A stretch of DNA of 64,000 nt, taken from the NCBI GenBank assembly GCA_007050995.1, contig VJOU01000017.1:1-64000 (forward strand), written 5' to 3'. The DNA is from Glycocaulis profundi. GTDB taxonomy: Bacteria; Pseudomonadota; Alphaproteobacteria; Caulobacterales; Maricaulaceae. Below the pieces are notes generated by a model that worked only from the letters and a program-made list of their open reading frames with translations, ran no database searches and was not told the DNA's origin. How positions within the stretch are numbered: position 1 is the first letter of the stretch; each line of letters opens with the position of its first letter. Of this stretch, positions 34,878-46,783 are shown one piece after another. The translations under genes were made by a program, and so were the position numbers.

Positions 34878-35329
34878 CCGGTCACGATCAGGCTCAGCCA
34901 CTGGGCGGCCAGCGCGGGCGTGTCCGCCCCCTCGATCTCCACCACGCAGTCATTGACCAGCTGGATCTGCCCCGGCTTGCGCTCGGAGGCGTCCGCCAGC
35001 GTGAAAGCGCCGCGGATGCGTGAGCCCACCACCACGGGGCTGAGGAAGCGCACCTTCTCGAACCCGTAATTGATCCCGATCACGCCCGGCGCGTCCATGC
35101 GCGGCAGGGCCTGAGCGGCGAAATGCGACATCAGCGACAGCGTCAGGAAGCCGTGGGCGATGGGCCCGCCAAAGGGGGTCTCCGCCGCCGCCCGCGCGGG
35201 ATCGACATGGATGAACTGGTGGTCGAGGGTGACGTCCGCGAAGGCGTTCACCCGCGCCTGATCGATCTCCAGCCAGTCCGAGCGATGGGTCTCTCCCAGA
35301 CGGTTGCGGTAGGCGGCGAGCAGGCTCAT
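34874..35329 (-). CDS. MaoC-like (R)-specific enoyl-CoA hydratase
   Basis: 151 residues with the hot-dog fold and hydratase motif: DVTLDHQFIHVDPARAA (catalytic Asp and His) then FGGPIAHGFLTLSL. It hydrates trans-2-enoyl-CoA, in fatty-acid or polyester metabolism. The length is standard. It is convergent with marR. Bases 35330-35588 upstream hold no gene. Confidence 0.9.
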   Translation of the reverse strand: MSLLAAYRNRLGETHRSDWLEIDQARVNAFADVTLDHQFIHVDPARAAAETPFGGPIAHGFLTLSLMSHFAAQALPRMDAPGVIGINYGFEKVRFLSPVVVGSRIRGAFTLADASERKPGQIQLVNDCVVEIEGADTPALAAQWLSLIVTG

Positions 35330-35588
35330 GGGCGTGTCCGTTCAGCTTCGCTTCAAGGGGCGCTCACTGTGGCGGCGCGCCGCGTCCCGGGCAATACCGT
35401 GTTTTTGAAAACACCGCCCCGCGCATCCGCCTCCGCGGCGCGCGCGTCTCTATCGCGCCGCCTGTGAAACGCGGCGCCAGAGGAAAAAGGAGCAGGACGG
35501 ACCGGATTCGGCTGACAGCGCGGGACGATGGGTTAAGGTCGGGGCGAACGCCGGGGCGACGCCCCCTGACCGGAGCGCCCCCCGCCTC

Positions 35589-36131
35589 ATGACGTCCGCC
35601 CATCCCAGAGAGCTTCTGCAGCGTGTCGCGGACGGCGAGCGCGCCGCGTTCAGCGCCCTGTATGACGCGACCAGCGGCAAGCTGTTCGCCGTCTGCCTGA
35701 CCGTGCTGACCAGCCCGGCGGAGGCCGAGGAGGCGCTGCAGGAGACTTATCTTAAGGTCTGGCGGCGCGCGGGCAGCTATGACGCGGACCGGGCCTCGGC
35801 CATGTCCTGGCTGATCGCCATCGCCCGCAACGCCGCCATCGACATCGCCCGCAAACGAAAGGGCGTGCCGGTGGATCTGGACGCGGTCGCCGAGCTGGAG
35901 GACGACGGCCCCAGCCCCGAGACCGCCGCCCACGCGGCCGGAGAGGCGCTTCGGCTGCACGACTGCCTGGGCGAGCTCGAAGGCGAGCAGGCCCGCATCA
36001 TCAAGCGCGCCTATATGGGCGGGCTGTCCTATTCGCAGGTGGCCGAGGCCGCCGGCAAGCCGCTGGGAACGGTCAAAAGCCTGATCCGCCGCGGCCTGCA
36101 GAAACTGAGAGCGTGTCTGGAAGCGGCATGA
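35589..36131 (+). CDS. ECF sigma factor, RpoE/SigK-like
   Basis: 180 residues. Region 2 (about 20-90: AEAEEALQETYLKVWRRAGS, then SWLIAIARNAAIDIARKRK) and region 4 (about 120-178: LEGEQARIIKRAYMGGLSYS, then GTVKSLIRRGL) are complete. The four-base overlap with the downstream RskA-like gene (ATGA) is the usual sigma/anti-sigma pairing. It differs from EcfG and would recognise another promoter. Confidence 0.93.
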   Translation: MTSAHPRELLQRVADGERAAFSALYDATSGKLFAVCLTVLTSPAEAEEALQETYLKVWRRAGSYDADRASAMSWLIAIARNAAIDIARKRKGVPVDLDAVAELEDDGPSPETAAHAAGEALRLHDCLGELEGEQARIIKRAYMGGLSYSQVAEAAGKPLGTVKSLIRRGLQKLRACLEAA

Positions 36132-36895
36132 GCGACGAGAGCGATCATATCGACCTGCTCGCAGGCGAATACGCGCTCGGCCTTCTCGAAGGCGAGGAGC
36201 GCGCCGACGCCGCGCGCCGGGCCGACGCCGACCCGGCTTTCGCCGCGCGGGTGGATTTCTGGAATGACCGCTTCGCCGTCTGGCTGGACGGCCTTCAAGA
36301 GCGCCCCGCCCCGGCCTGGATCAAGGCGCGGATCGAGGCGGAGATATTCGGCGCGCCAACGCCCGCGCGCCCCGCTTCGGGCGCAGGATTCTGGAGCTCG
36401 CTGGCGGTCTGGCGCGGGCTGACCGCCGCCGGGTTCGCCGCCGCCGCGTTCGCCTTCGCCGTCCTTCTGCTGCGTCCGCCCGAGATCGTGGAGCGCATCG
36501 AGGTCGTCGAGGTCGAGGTGGAAGTCCCCGTGGAGGTCGAGGCCCCCGCCCCGCCGCCGGGCGTGGTGCTGGTCGCCGCCCTCCAGCCGGTCGAGGTCGA
36601 TCCCGCCGTGCTGGCCGTCTATGATGAGACCGAGGGCCTGATCAGCCTGTCCGGCGCCGTGGGCGTCGGCGAGCCGGGCGACACCGAGCTGTGGATCATC
36701 CCCGAGGGCCGCGACCCGGTCTCGCTGGGCGTGATCGCGCGGGACGGCGCGCGCTCGGTGACCGTGCCCGAACAGCTCATCGCCGAATTCCAGGCCGGAT
36801 CGGCCCTGGCCATCAGCCTGGAGCCCGAAGGCGGATCGCCCACCGGAGCGCCAACGGGCCCGATCCTGGCGCTCGGCCCGCTGAACCCGGCCTGA
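36128..36895 (+). CDS. RskA/SigK-type membrane anti-sigma factor
   Basis: 255 residues. Cytoplasmic part (1-95: DLLAGEYALGLLEGEERADA, no zinc motif), one TM helix at about 97-120 (LTAAGFAAAAFAFAVLLL), an acidic Glu/Val-rich linker (EVVEVEVEVPVEVEAP) and a periplasmic beta domain (about 150-255: GDTELWIIPEGRDPVSLGVI) of the anti-sigma-K type. It would hold the upstream sigma factor at the membrane until a periplasmic signal triggers release. The ATG at 36128 is chosen over 36113 because it overlaps the sigma stop. Confidence 0.9.
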   Translation: MSDESDHIDLLAGEYALGLLEGEERADAARRADADPAFAARVDFWNDRFAVWLDGLQERPAPAWIKARIEAEIFGAPTPARPASGAGFWSSLAVWRGLTAAGFAAAAFAFAVLLLRPPEIVERIEVVEVEVEVPVEVEAPAPPPGVVLVAALQPVEVDPAVLAVYDETEGLISLSGAVGVGEPGDTELWIIPEGRDPVSLGVIARDGARSVTVPEQLIAEFQAGSALAISLEPEGGSPTGAPTGPILALGPLNPA

Positions 36896-36964
36896 TTGCA
36901 CAGGGAGCCGGGCGGGGCCGCGGCGCGTTTGACTGGTGAGACTTCACCGGCAAGGGAGCGCCCC

Positions 36965-37108
36965 ATGACCGACACGACCAAGACCCCTCCGGGCAAGCGC
37001 CCGCCCCATGACGACGACGATATCGACGAGTCGCTGGAAGAGAGCTTCCCCGCCTCCGATCCGCCGTCCTTCAACCCGCCGGGCACCAACGGACTGGCCA
37101 CGCGCTGA
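36965..37108 (+). CDS. Small acidic protein with ESFPASDPPS motif
   Basis: 47 residues (MTDTTKTPPGKRPPHDDDDI start), very acidic and Pro-rich, with DESLEESFPASDPPSFNPPG. Short proteins with an ESFPASDPP core are widespread in proteobacteria, uncharacterised and probably disordered. AAGGGAG lies upstream. A weak EcfG-like pair (GGAGC at 36904, 17 bases, CGTT at 36926) precedes it, so stress control is possible but unproven. Confidence 0.65.
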   Translation: MTDTTKTPPGKRPPHDDDDIDESLEESFPASDPPSFNPPGTNGLATR

Positions 37109-37150
37109 GGCATGCCTAACGAGGCGTTAACACCTCGCCCCCACGGTTAA

Positions 37151-39447
<2,297 letters not shown>

Positions 39448-39636
39448 CGAAGGTCGCTCCAGCGGGTTTTCATGCTTTATCCGCTGAGTCGGCGCCCGGG
39501 CGCAGGACCCCGCGATGCCCGATCAGCGAGCGCGGGCGCCTCATGGCAGGGCGCCTGCACCGCTCACCGCGTTCGCCGCGCCGCAGCATTTGACTCCGCT
39601 CGGGACTGAAGCCGAGCTTTCCGACGCGGCCATAGC

Positions 39637-39650
39637 GGACGCGGCTTTGC
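39637..39650 (+). promoter_or_regulatory. Possible sigma-54 promoter for amtB
   Basis: GG at 39637-39638, ten bases, then GC at 39649-39650 within TTTGCA. The -12 part is good and the -24 part (CGGACG) is poor. Nitrogen-controlled sigma-54 transcription would suit amtB, but the roughly 300-base leader and the weak -24 keep confidence low. Confidence 0.35.
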
Positions 39651-39658
39651 AGACAACC

Positions 39659-39686
39659 TTCGGCAGCCCCTCGTGCGGCTGCCGAA
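39659..39686. terminator. Perfect stem-loop with T-run in the amtB upstream region
   Basis: TTCGGCAGCC and GGCTGCCGAA form a 10-bp stem with an 8-base loop followed by CTTTT on plus. No gene ends just before it on plus, so it may be a leader attenuator or may end an unseen small RNA. It begins about ten bases after the possible sigma-54 element. Confidence 0.5.
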
Positions 39687-39956
39687 CTTTTATGCGCCGC
39701 TCAAAAGTCCGGACAAATTTGTGTTGCGTCGCACAATCCGATCTGTAAAGCTTTCATGAACAGGGCGGCGTCAGACCGCCCGGACCTCTGCGATGCCAGC
39801 GTCTCTTGAGCCGATCCGCCATTTCGGATGCGGGGAGGGACATGGACATTCGCGACACCACCCCATGCGGCGCCATCGTCCGGCGCGAACCCCTTCCCGC
39901 CGTCACGCGAACCGCCGGCCCCGCCGGCCCGTCAGACCGCATGAAGGGGGACTTCC

Positions 39957-41312
<1,356 letters not shown>

Positions 41313-41321
41313 CCGCGCCTT

Positions 41322-41357
41322 CCGCTCCGGTCCCGCCAGGGGCCGGAGCGGGTTTTT
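41322..41357 (+). terminator. Rho-independent terminator after amtB
   Basis: CCGCTCCGG at 41322-41330 pairs with CCGGAGCGG at 41343-41351 and is followed by a T-run. It separates amtB from the porin gene, so the porin either has its own promoter within 35 bases or depends on read-through. Confidence 0.85.
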
Positions 41358-41392
41358 CCCGGCCAGTCCGGGATCATCAAGGGGATTGAACC

Positions 41393-42118
41393 ATGTCACG
41401 CACACGCATCCTCCCGCGCCGCGGCGCGGGTCCCGCCCTCGCCGCCCTCATGGCCGGAACCGCCATGATCGCCGTCCAGCCCGCGGCCTCGGCCCAGACC
41501 TACCCGGAGATCGAGGCCAACGTGGCCCTGACCAGCGACTACCGCTTCCGCGGCGTCTCGCTCAGCGACGAGCAGCCCGCGATCCAGGGCGGGTTCGACG
41601 TCGACTTCGGCACCGGCTTCTATGTGGGGACATGGGCGTCGAGCATCGACGCGGTGGGGGATTCCGAAATCGAGCTCGACTTCTATGCCGGTTACGGCTT
41701 CGAGGTGAACGGGATCGAGTTCGATGTCGGCGGGCTGGTCTACACATATCCCGGCGAGAGCGACGCGCACTTCTTCGAGGTCTATGCCTCGGCGGGCTTC
41801 GTCACGGGCCTGCTCGAGAACGAGATTGGGGTGGCCTACTCGCCCGACCAGGACAATCTGGGCGACGACAACCTGTATCTCTATTACGCGGGCTCGTTCC
41901 CTCTGGGCGAGACCGGCCTCTCCCTCATCGGCGGGCTGGGTTACGAGACCGGCGCGTTCGGGGATCTGGACGGAGACGGCGACGACAAGTGGGACTGGAC
42001 GCTGGGCGTGACCTGGACCGCGCTGAGCGTGGACTGGACCGTAGCCTACGTGGACACGTCCGAGGACACCTCGATCAGCAACGCCACGGCGGTCTTCACC
42101 ATCTCCAAGGCATTCTGA
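41393..42118 (+). CDS. TorF-type outer-membrane porin (Gcw_chp family)
   Basis: 241 residues. Signal peptide (to about 35, AASAQ), then a small beta-barrel with repeats of alternating aromatic strands. It contains NVALTSDYRFRGVSLSDEQP, the family hallmark, and a terminal phenylalanine (ISKAF). This family often lies next to amt/glnK genes in alphaproteobacteria and may let ammonium or small nitrogen compounds through the outer membrane; this role is inferred. A GGGGATTG site precedes the ATG. Confidence 0.88.
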   Translation: MSRTRILPRRGAGPALAALMAGTAMIAVQPAASAQTYPEIEANVALTSDYRFRGVSLSDEQPAIQGGFDVDFGTGFYVGTWASSIDAVGDSEIELDFYAGYGFEVNGIEFDVGGLVYTYPGESDAHFFEVYASAGFVTGLLENEIGVAYSPDQDNLGDDNLYLYYAGSFPLGETGLSLIGGLGYETGAFGDLDGDGDDKWDWTLGVTWTALSVDWTVAYVDTSEDTSISNATAVFTISKAF

Positions 42119-42140
42119 ACGGCGGCTTCCAGAAACAGCG

Positions 42141-42170
42141 AAGGGCGGGTCCGGCCGGACCCGCCCTTTT
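42141..42170. terminator. Bidirectional rho-independent terminator
   Basis: GGGCGGGTCCGG is followed directly by CCGGACCCGCCC, with AA before and TTTT after. It serves the porin gene on plus and possibly the flagellin gene on minus. Confidence 0.88.
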
Positions 42171-42192
42171 CATTTTCAGGTCCGTCCGCCGA

Positions 42193-43023
42193 TCAGCCGA
42201 ACAGCGACAGGATGATCTGCGGCTGGGAGTTGGCGATGGACAGAGCCTGCACGCCGAGCTGCTGCTTGACCTGCAAGGCCTGCAATCGCGCGCTCTCCCG
42301 AGCGAGGTCCGCGTCGACCAGATTGCCGATGCCCACCTCCAGGGAGTCGCCAAGCTTGGTCACGAAGGTCCGGTGCGCCTCGATCTTCTTCAGGTCCGAA
42401 CCGAGCTGAGCCAGGGCGGAGTTGACGTTGTCCAGGCTGATCTTGATCGCCGAGACCACCTGAGCGGCCAGGGTCGCCGTGCCCAGGCTGGCGGTGGCCG
42501 ACAGGGTGATGAAGTTGCCCGAGAAGCTCAGATCGCGCGAACCCAGCGTGATCGAGCGGGCGGCGTTGGCGTCCGCCAGGAAGGGGATGCCGTTGGACAG
42601 CGCGCCGTTGAGCAGGTTCGCCCCGTCGAACTCGGCATTGGTCAGGATCACGTTGACCTGGTCGATGAGCGCCTTGAAGTCGCTGTCATAAGCCTGGCGC
42701 GCGAAGGTGTCGATGGAGGGGTCCATCGCCGCGGTAGCCTTCTCGCGCATCTCGATGAGCAGGTCGGAGATGGACTCCCCGGCCGCCAGCGCGACGTCGC
42801 CGATGGACACCGCCCGGTCGAGCGAGGTCTTGACCGCGCCCAGCGCGCCGCTGTCCGCGCGCATCCCCTGAGCCACCGCGTAGACCGAGGAGTTGTCCTT
42901 GGCCCCGCCGACCTTGAGGCCCGTGTTGATGCGATTCTGCGCGCCGTCGAGCTGACTGTTCGTCTTGTTCAACGTCTGCAGGGCGACCATCGCCGAAGCG
43001 TTCGTGTTCACGCTGAGGGTCAT
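42193..43023 (-). CDS. Flagellin, divergent paralogue
   Basis: 276 residues with the flagellin N-domain (VNTNASAMVALQTLNKTNSQ, NRINTGLKVGGAKD) and C-domain (LGVQALSIANSQPQI, ending LSLFG) but a short middle, as in Caulobacter flagellins. It is clearly less similar to the two downstream copies than they are to each other (SSVYAVAQGMRADSGALGAV here). It is exported and built into the filament, probably at a distinct position. A sigma-54 promoter lies at 43083-43098. Confidence 0.95.
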   Translation of the reverse strand: MTLSVNTNASAMVALQTLNKTNSQLDGAQNRINTGLKVGGAKDNSSVYAVAQGMRADSGALGAVKTSLDRAVSIGDVALAAGESISDLLIEMREKATAAMDPSIDTFARQAYDSDFKALIDQVNVILTNAEFDGANLLNGALSNGIPFLADANAARSITLGSRDLSFSGNFITLSATASLGTATLAAQVVSAIKISLDNVNSALAQLGSDLKKIEAHRTFVTKLGDSLEVGIGNLVDADLARESARLQALQVKQQLGVQALSIANSQPQIILSLFG

Positions 43024-43082
43024 GGGCTTTCTCCGATGCCTTCGGACGGCCGTTTTGGCGCGTGCCTGTCGCGGACAGACAC

Positions 43083-43098
43083 AGCAATCGGCGGGCCA
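43083..43098 (-). promoter_or_regulatory. Sigma-54 promoter of the first flagellin
   Basis: On minus: TGGCCCG, CCGA, TTGCT, with GG and GC ten bases apart, close to the consensus TGGCACG-N4-TTGCT. It starts about 60 bases before the ATG at 43023. Confidence 0.82.
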
Positions 43099-43228
43099 CG
43101 ATGGTTAACCGGGCCAAAAGTTCAACATTTTCATCTAGATAAAAGAAAACCGCGCGGCCATCAGGCGGCGCGGCGCTTGCGGCATCCGGCGGAATATGCC
43201 GGGCTGCAGGGCGTTTTCTGCCGGGCGG

Positions 43229-43606
43229 TCAGGCCTTGGCGTTGATCAGTCCGCCTTCCTGCGAGCGCAGATACCCGACCAGGTCGCCGTATTTCTCCGG
43301 CGGCCAGCGGCGCAGAACCTCGCCGGTGTCGGGATTGACCATCTTGTACACGAAACGCCCCTCGTCCTCGTCGCGCTCGATGCGAAGGCGGGTGCGGTGA
43401 TGACTGCTCAGGCTTTCGCGGAGCCGCTCGACGGCTTCGACCTGGGTCAGCGGATCTTCATGGCTGGGCGGACGCCTCGAGCCCCTGGGGGCCTCGGACG
43501 GCGCAGCGCCGGTGGCGCTGGAGCCTCGCGCCACGCGCGGCGCGGGCCTGTCGTCTTCGCCGGGCCGCGGATACGCGGAACCGGGCATGACCTGCGATAT
43601 CTTCAT
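43229..43606 (-). CDS. flaG: FlaG-like flagellar protein
   Basis: 125 residues from the ATG at 43606; a TTG at 43627 would add seven. A disordered, Pro/Ser-rich N-terminal half precedes a compact C-terminal domain with RIERDEDEGRFVYKMVNPDT and GEVLRRWPPEKY, the F.V..P.TGEV.R..P pattern of FlaG. FlaG proteins affect filament length in other bacteria. It lies between flagellin genes on the same strand. Confidence 0.8.
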   Translation of the reverse strand: MKISQVMPGSAYPRPGEDDRPAPRVARGSSATGAAPSEAPRGSRRPPSHEDPLTQVEAVERLRESLSSHHRTRLRIERDEDEGRFVYKMVNPDTGEVLRRWPPEKYGDLVGYLRSQEGGLINAKA

Positions 43607-43690
43607 CGCTTTTAAAGCGGCGCTCAAAAGCGCCTGCTCCCTCCTTGTCGGTGTCGATCACTGCTTCATGGTTAATGATTGTGAACCGAC

Positions 43691-43732
43691 GAAACCGGCG
43701 GAAGCGGAACCCCACGTAACGCTTCCGCCGGT
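43691..43732 (-). terminator. Terminator-like hairpin after the second flagellin
   Basis: ACCGGCGGAAGCG at 43694-43706 pairs perfectly with CGCTTCCGCCGGT at 43720-43732. On minus it lies 17 bases after the flagellin stop and is followed by only a short T-run. Confidence 0.65.
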
Positions 43733-43748
43733 GTCAGTCAGTCCGCTT

Positions 43749-44582
43749 TTAGCGGAAGAAGCCCAGCACCGTGGACGGAGCCGAGTTGGCGATCGACAGC
43801 GCCTGGATGCCAAGCTGCTGCTTGACCTGCAAGGACTGCAGCCTCGCGGACTCCTTGGCCAGGTCGGCGTCGACGAGGTTGCCGATGCCGTTCTCCAGCG
43901 TGTCGGAGAGCTTGGACACGAAGGTCTTGTGGATTTCCAGAGACTTCGAGCCCGTGCCCAGACGCGCCAGCGCCGAGTTCAGGTTGTTCAGCGAGGTCTC
44001 GAGGTCATCGAGAACCGAGCTGGCGTCCGACTGCGAGGCGATGCTCGCGGACTCGCCCAGGGTCACGATCGTGCTGCCCAGCGAGAAGTCTTCGCTGGAC
44101 ACGTCGATGGTGTTGTCGCCCTTGGCGTTGGCCAGAGCCGTCAGACCGCCCGACAGCGTGCCGTCGATCAGGTTCACGCCGTTGAACTCGGCGTTCTCCA
44201 CGATGGTCGCGATCTGATCGCGCAGCGCGGCGAAGTCCTCGTTCAGCGCAGTGCGCGACTGGCTGTCCAGAGAGGCGTCAGAGGCGGCCAGGGCCTTCTC
44301 TTTCATCTCCACCAGAAGGTCGGAAATGGCGTCGCCCGCGGCCAGGGCCACGTCGGTCACCGAAACAGCGAGATCGAGGGAGTTCTGAACGGCGTTCAGA
44401 GCGCCGACATCGGCCCTCATCGACTGGGCGATGGCGTAGATGCCGCCATTGTCCTTGGCCGAGGAGATTTTCAGGCCGGTGTTGATGCGGTTCTGCGTGG
44501 TCTGCAGGTCCGCATTGGTCTTGTTCAGATTCTGAAGGGCGACCATCGCGCCCATATTGGTATTCACGGAATTCATAGCCAT
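43749..44582 (-). CDS. Flagellin, main-type paralogue
   Basis: 277 residues from the ATG at 44582 (MAMNSVNTNMGAMVALQNLN), chosen for GGGAGCC upstream; the longer frame reads promoter DNA. N- and C-terminal D0/D1 helices are intact (NRINTGLKISSAKDNGGIYA; LGIQALSIANSAPSTV). It is closely related to the following copy. It is exported by the flagellar type III apparatus and presumably glycosylated on Ser/Thr by the FlmG-like enzyme. Sigma-54 promoter at 44656-44671. Confidence 0.95.
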   Translation of the reverse strand: MAMNSVNTNMGAMVALQNLNKTNADLQTTQNRINTGLKISSAKDNGGIYAIAQSMRADVGALNAVQNSLDLAVSVTDVALAAGDAISDLLVEMKEKALAASDASLDSQSRTALNEDFAALRDQIATIVENAEFNGVNLIDGTLSGGLTALANAKGDNTIDVSSEDFSLGSTIVTLGESASIASQSDASSVLDDLETSLNNLNSALARLGTGSKSLEIHKTFVSKLSDTLENGIGNLVDADLAKESARLQSLQVKQQLGIQALSIANSAPSTVLGFFR

Positions 44583-44655
44583 TTCTTGGCTCCCTTTTCC
44601 TTCTGGATGCGCCGCACGTTTTGCGCGGCAGGTCGTTTTGACCCGGGGACTGCTC

Positions 44656-44671
44656 AGCAAGAGCGGGGCCA
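44656..44671 (-). promoter_or_regulatory. Sigma-54 promoter of the second flagellin
   Basis: On minus: TGGCCCC, GCTC, TTGCT, with ten bases between GG and GC. It lies about 75 bases before the ATG at 44582. Confidence 0.82.
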
Positions 44672-44884
44672 GATCGCGCCGGCGCCGCCCGCTGGAATTG
44701 AAACTTCAGAAAAATCAGACGCTTGCGATTTTCACGCTCTCCGGCCGGATTTCCTGACCCGGCAATTTCTGCCCGCATGGGGCGGCAGGAATTGCCGGGT
44801 GGTCATATTTTGCCGGGCATTTGGCCGCGAATGGAAGCGGAAGCCTTTGATTTGGTTAATCAAACGCTAATTCGTTCGCGGGCG

Positions 44885-44922
44885 AAAAAAGACCGGAGCC
44901 GCATTCGCGCGGACTCCGGTCT
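44885..44922 (-). terminator. Rho-independent terminator of the third flagellin
   Basis: AGACCGGAG at 44890-44898 pairs with CTCCGGTCT at 44914-44922; on minus it is followed by TTTTTT (44885-44890). It lies 13 bases after the flagellin stop. Confidence 0.88.
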
Positions 44923-44934
44923 GACCGTCCGATC

Positions 44935-45765
44935 CTAGCTGAAGAAGCCCAGCACCGTCTGCGGCGCGGCGTTGGCGATGGACAGCGCCTGGATCCCCAG
45001 CTGCTGCTTGACCTGCAGCGACTGGAGCCTTGCGCTCTCCTTGGCCATGTCCGCGTCGACGAGGTTGCCGATGCCGGTTTCCAGGGTGTCGGAGAGTTTC
45101 GTGACGAACGTCTGGTGGATGTCCAGCGCCTTGGATTTCGTGCCGATCCGCGCGAGCGCGGAGTTCACGTTGTCCAGGGAGGTGGAGATCTGGGACGCGA
45201 TGGCGGAAGCCTGCGAAGCCGTGGCGAACGTGGCGTTCGAAGCGATCGTCACGATCTCGCCGCCGAGAGAGAGATTCTCGGTGCCGACCGTGATGGTGTT
45301 CGAGCCGTCAGCATTCGCCAGGGCGATGAAGGCGTCCGTGGACCCGTCGATCAGGTTCAGCCCGTTGAACTCGGCGTTCTCCACGATGGCCGCAATCTGG
45401 TCGCGAAGCGCTTCAAAGTCTTCGTTCAGCGCTTCACGCGATTGGGTGTCGAGGGAGACGTCGCCGGCCGCCAGGGCCTTCTCATTCATTTCGACAAGCA
45501 GGTCCGAGATCGCTTCACCGGCGGCGAGAGCGACGTCAGTCGTCGCGACACCCCGGTCCAGGGACTGCTGAACGACACCATAGCCGGACACGTCGGCGCG
45601 CATGCGCTGGGCAATGGCGTAGATGCCGCCATTGTCCTTCGCCGACGCGACCTTCAGGCCGGTGTTGATACGGTTCTGCGCTGTCTGCAGGTCCATATTG
45701 GTCTTGTTCAGGTTCTGGAGGGCGATCATCGCGCCCGGGTTCGTATTCACGGAATTCATCGTCAT
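44935..45765 (-). CDS. Flagellin, main-type paralogue
   Basis: 276 residues from the ATG at 45765 (MTMNSVNTNPGAMIALQNLN) with CGGAGGAAC upstream. D0/D1 helices complete (NRINTGLKVASAKDNGGIYA; LGIQALSIANAAPQTV). The middle differs from its neighbour mainly around 160-200. The two copies look like a recent tandem duplication kept for gene dosage or filament layering. It has its own sigma-54 promoter and its own terminator, so the flagellins are independent units. Confidence 0.95.
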   Translation of the reverse strand: MTMNSVNTNPGAMIALQNLNKTNMDLQTAQNRINTGLKVASAKDNGGIYAIAQRMRADVSGYGVVQQSLDRGVATTDVALAAGEAISDLLVEMNEKALAAGDVSLDTQSREALNEDFEALRDQIAAIVENAEFNGLNLIDGSTDAFIALANADGSNTITVGTENLSLGGEIVTIASNATFATASQASAIASQISTSLDNVNSALARIGTKSKALDIHQTFVTKLSDTLETGIGNLVDADMAKESARLQSLQVKQQLGIQALSIANAAPQTVLGFFS

Positions 45766-45838
45766 TGTGGGGTTCCTCCGTTCTGGAAGCTGGAACGGCC
45801 GTTTTGGCCGGAGGACATTCTTGTCCGTCCGGAGCCCC

Positions 45839-45854
45839 GCAAACGCCATGCCGG
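45839..45854 (-). promoter_or_regulatory. Sigma-54 promoter of the third flagellin
   Basis: On minus: CCGGCATG, GCG, TTTGC, with ten bases between GG and GC. It lies about 75 bases before the ATG at 45765. Confidence 0.78.
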
Positions 45855-45993
45855 GACAAAGGGCCCGGCGCGCGCTCATTCAGTCTTTCAAATCAATGGA
45901 ATACGTTGTCGACGACCAGACGCCGTCGAGCGATGACCCCTGCGGCCCCGGCGCGATGTTGCCGGTCGGCAGATAGCGCCGGGCGGGGCGGGG

Positions 45994-46368
45994 TCAGGCC
46001 GGCTGGGGGACGGCGGAGGCGGCGGGCGCCAGGCCCTGCATGACCGTGCGGTTGATGTCGATCAGAGCGTCGAAATCGCTCTCGCCCCGCATCACCGCGC
46101 TGGTTTCCTTGGACACGAAGATCGACAGGGAGATGATCCCCGCCTTGAGCTGGTCGGGAAGATGATTGCCCTGGCTGGCGCAGTCCGCGGCGAACGTGCT
46201 CCATATCCGCCGGTTCCAGTCCAGCGCGTCCGCCCGGCGGCGCAGCTCCCAGCTTTTGGACTCGCTCGCCTCCATGAGCGCGCGCGTGACCTGGCCCAGC
46301 AGACGGTATTCCGTCGAACGCGGGTCTTCAGAGCGTGCGGACGCGGTCTGGTAGGCCTTGTAGGACAT
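45994..46368 (-). CDS. flaF: Flagellar biosynthesis regulator FlaF
   Basis: 124 residues (MSYKAYQTASARSEDPRSTE; YRLLGQVTRALMEA; ALDWNRRIWSTFAADC), matching FlaF of Caulobacter-like bacteria. FlaF is needed for flagellin synthesis and secretion and works against FlbT. It starts four bases after the flbT stop, so the order flbT-flaF forms one operon. The C-terminal Ala/Pro tail is not conserved. Confidence 0.93.
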   Translation of the reverse strand: MSYKAYQTASARSEDPRSTEYRLLGQVTRALMEASESKSWELRRRADALDWNRRIWSTFAADCASQGNHLPDQLKAGIISLSIFVSKETSAVMRGESDFDALIDINRTVMQGLAPAASAVPQPA

Positions 46369-46372
46369 GCCC

Positions 46373-46783
46373 TCAGCTTTTCTCCGGCGCCCCGGTCCGG
46401 CCCAGCCGCTCGTCCTCGTAGGCGATCAGCTTGCGGCACCGGATCAGCGCCTTGTAGAACTCGCCCGCCATCACGTCCCGGCTGACGGACACGCATTCGG
46501 CCATGACGTCGGAGCTGGAGATGGCGTTCATGAACTCGGTCATGCGCATGACGAAGGCGTCATAGACCGCGTTGGAGGCCTCGCCTTCGAGATACATCAT
46601 CATGACGGGGAAATAGATGCGGCGCGCGGGCGTGTCCGCCTCGTGCTCCTGCATGATGTCCTTCTCGCGCAGGACCGAGGCCTTGTTCTGCAGGACCAGG
46701 GTGGCGCGCCGGTCGCCGTTCTCAACGACCGCGCCGTTGAGCACGAACTTCTCGCCGGGCTTGAGAGACAGCTTCAGGGGCAT
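46373..46783 (-). CDS. flbT: Flagellin mRNA regulator FlbT
   Basis: 136 residues from the ATG at 46783 (MPLKLSLKPGEKFVLNGAVV), the conserved FlbT start. LQNKASVLREKDIMQ and RRIYFPVMMMYLEGE are typical. FlbT binds the 5' leader of flagellin mRNA and slows its translation until the hook is complete. It is first in the flbT-flaF pair and divergent to the flmG-like gene. Longer starts (46918) read into the intergenic region. Confidence 0.94.
   Translation of the reverse strand: MPLKLSLKPGEKFVLNGAVVENGDRRATLVLQNKASVLREKDIMQEHEADTPARRIYFPVMMMYLEGEASNAVYDAFVMRMTEFMNAISSSDVMAECVSVSRDVMAGEFYKALIRCRKLIAYEDERLGRTGAPEKS

Larger units (their letters stand above)
39448..39956. other. Intergenic region upstream of amtB
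   Basis: A 509-base stretch with no supportable gene on either strand. It holds a sigma-54-like element at 39637-39650 and a perfect stem-loop at 39659-39686, both described separately. The right part forms the leader of amtB, ending with GGGGGA before its ATG. Confidence 0.5.

Noticed and set aside
36904-36929. EcfG promoter before the small acidic protein
   Set aside because: The -35 reads GGAGC rather than GGAAC, and such GC-rich partial matches are common here; kept only as a remark.
41386-43245. Long plus-strand frame over the porin and first flagellin
   Set aside because: It overlaps the porin in another frame, crosses a strong terminator and is antisense to the flagellin.
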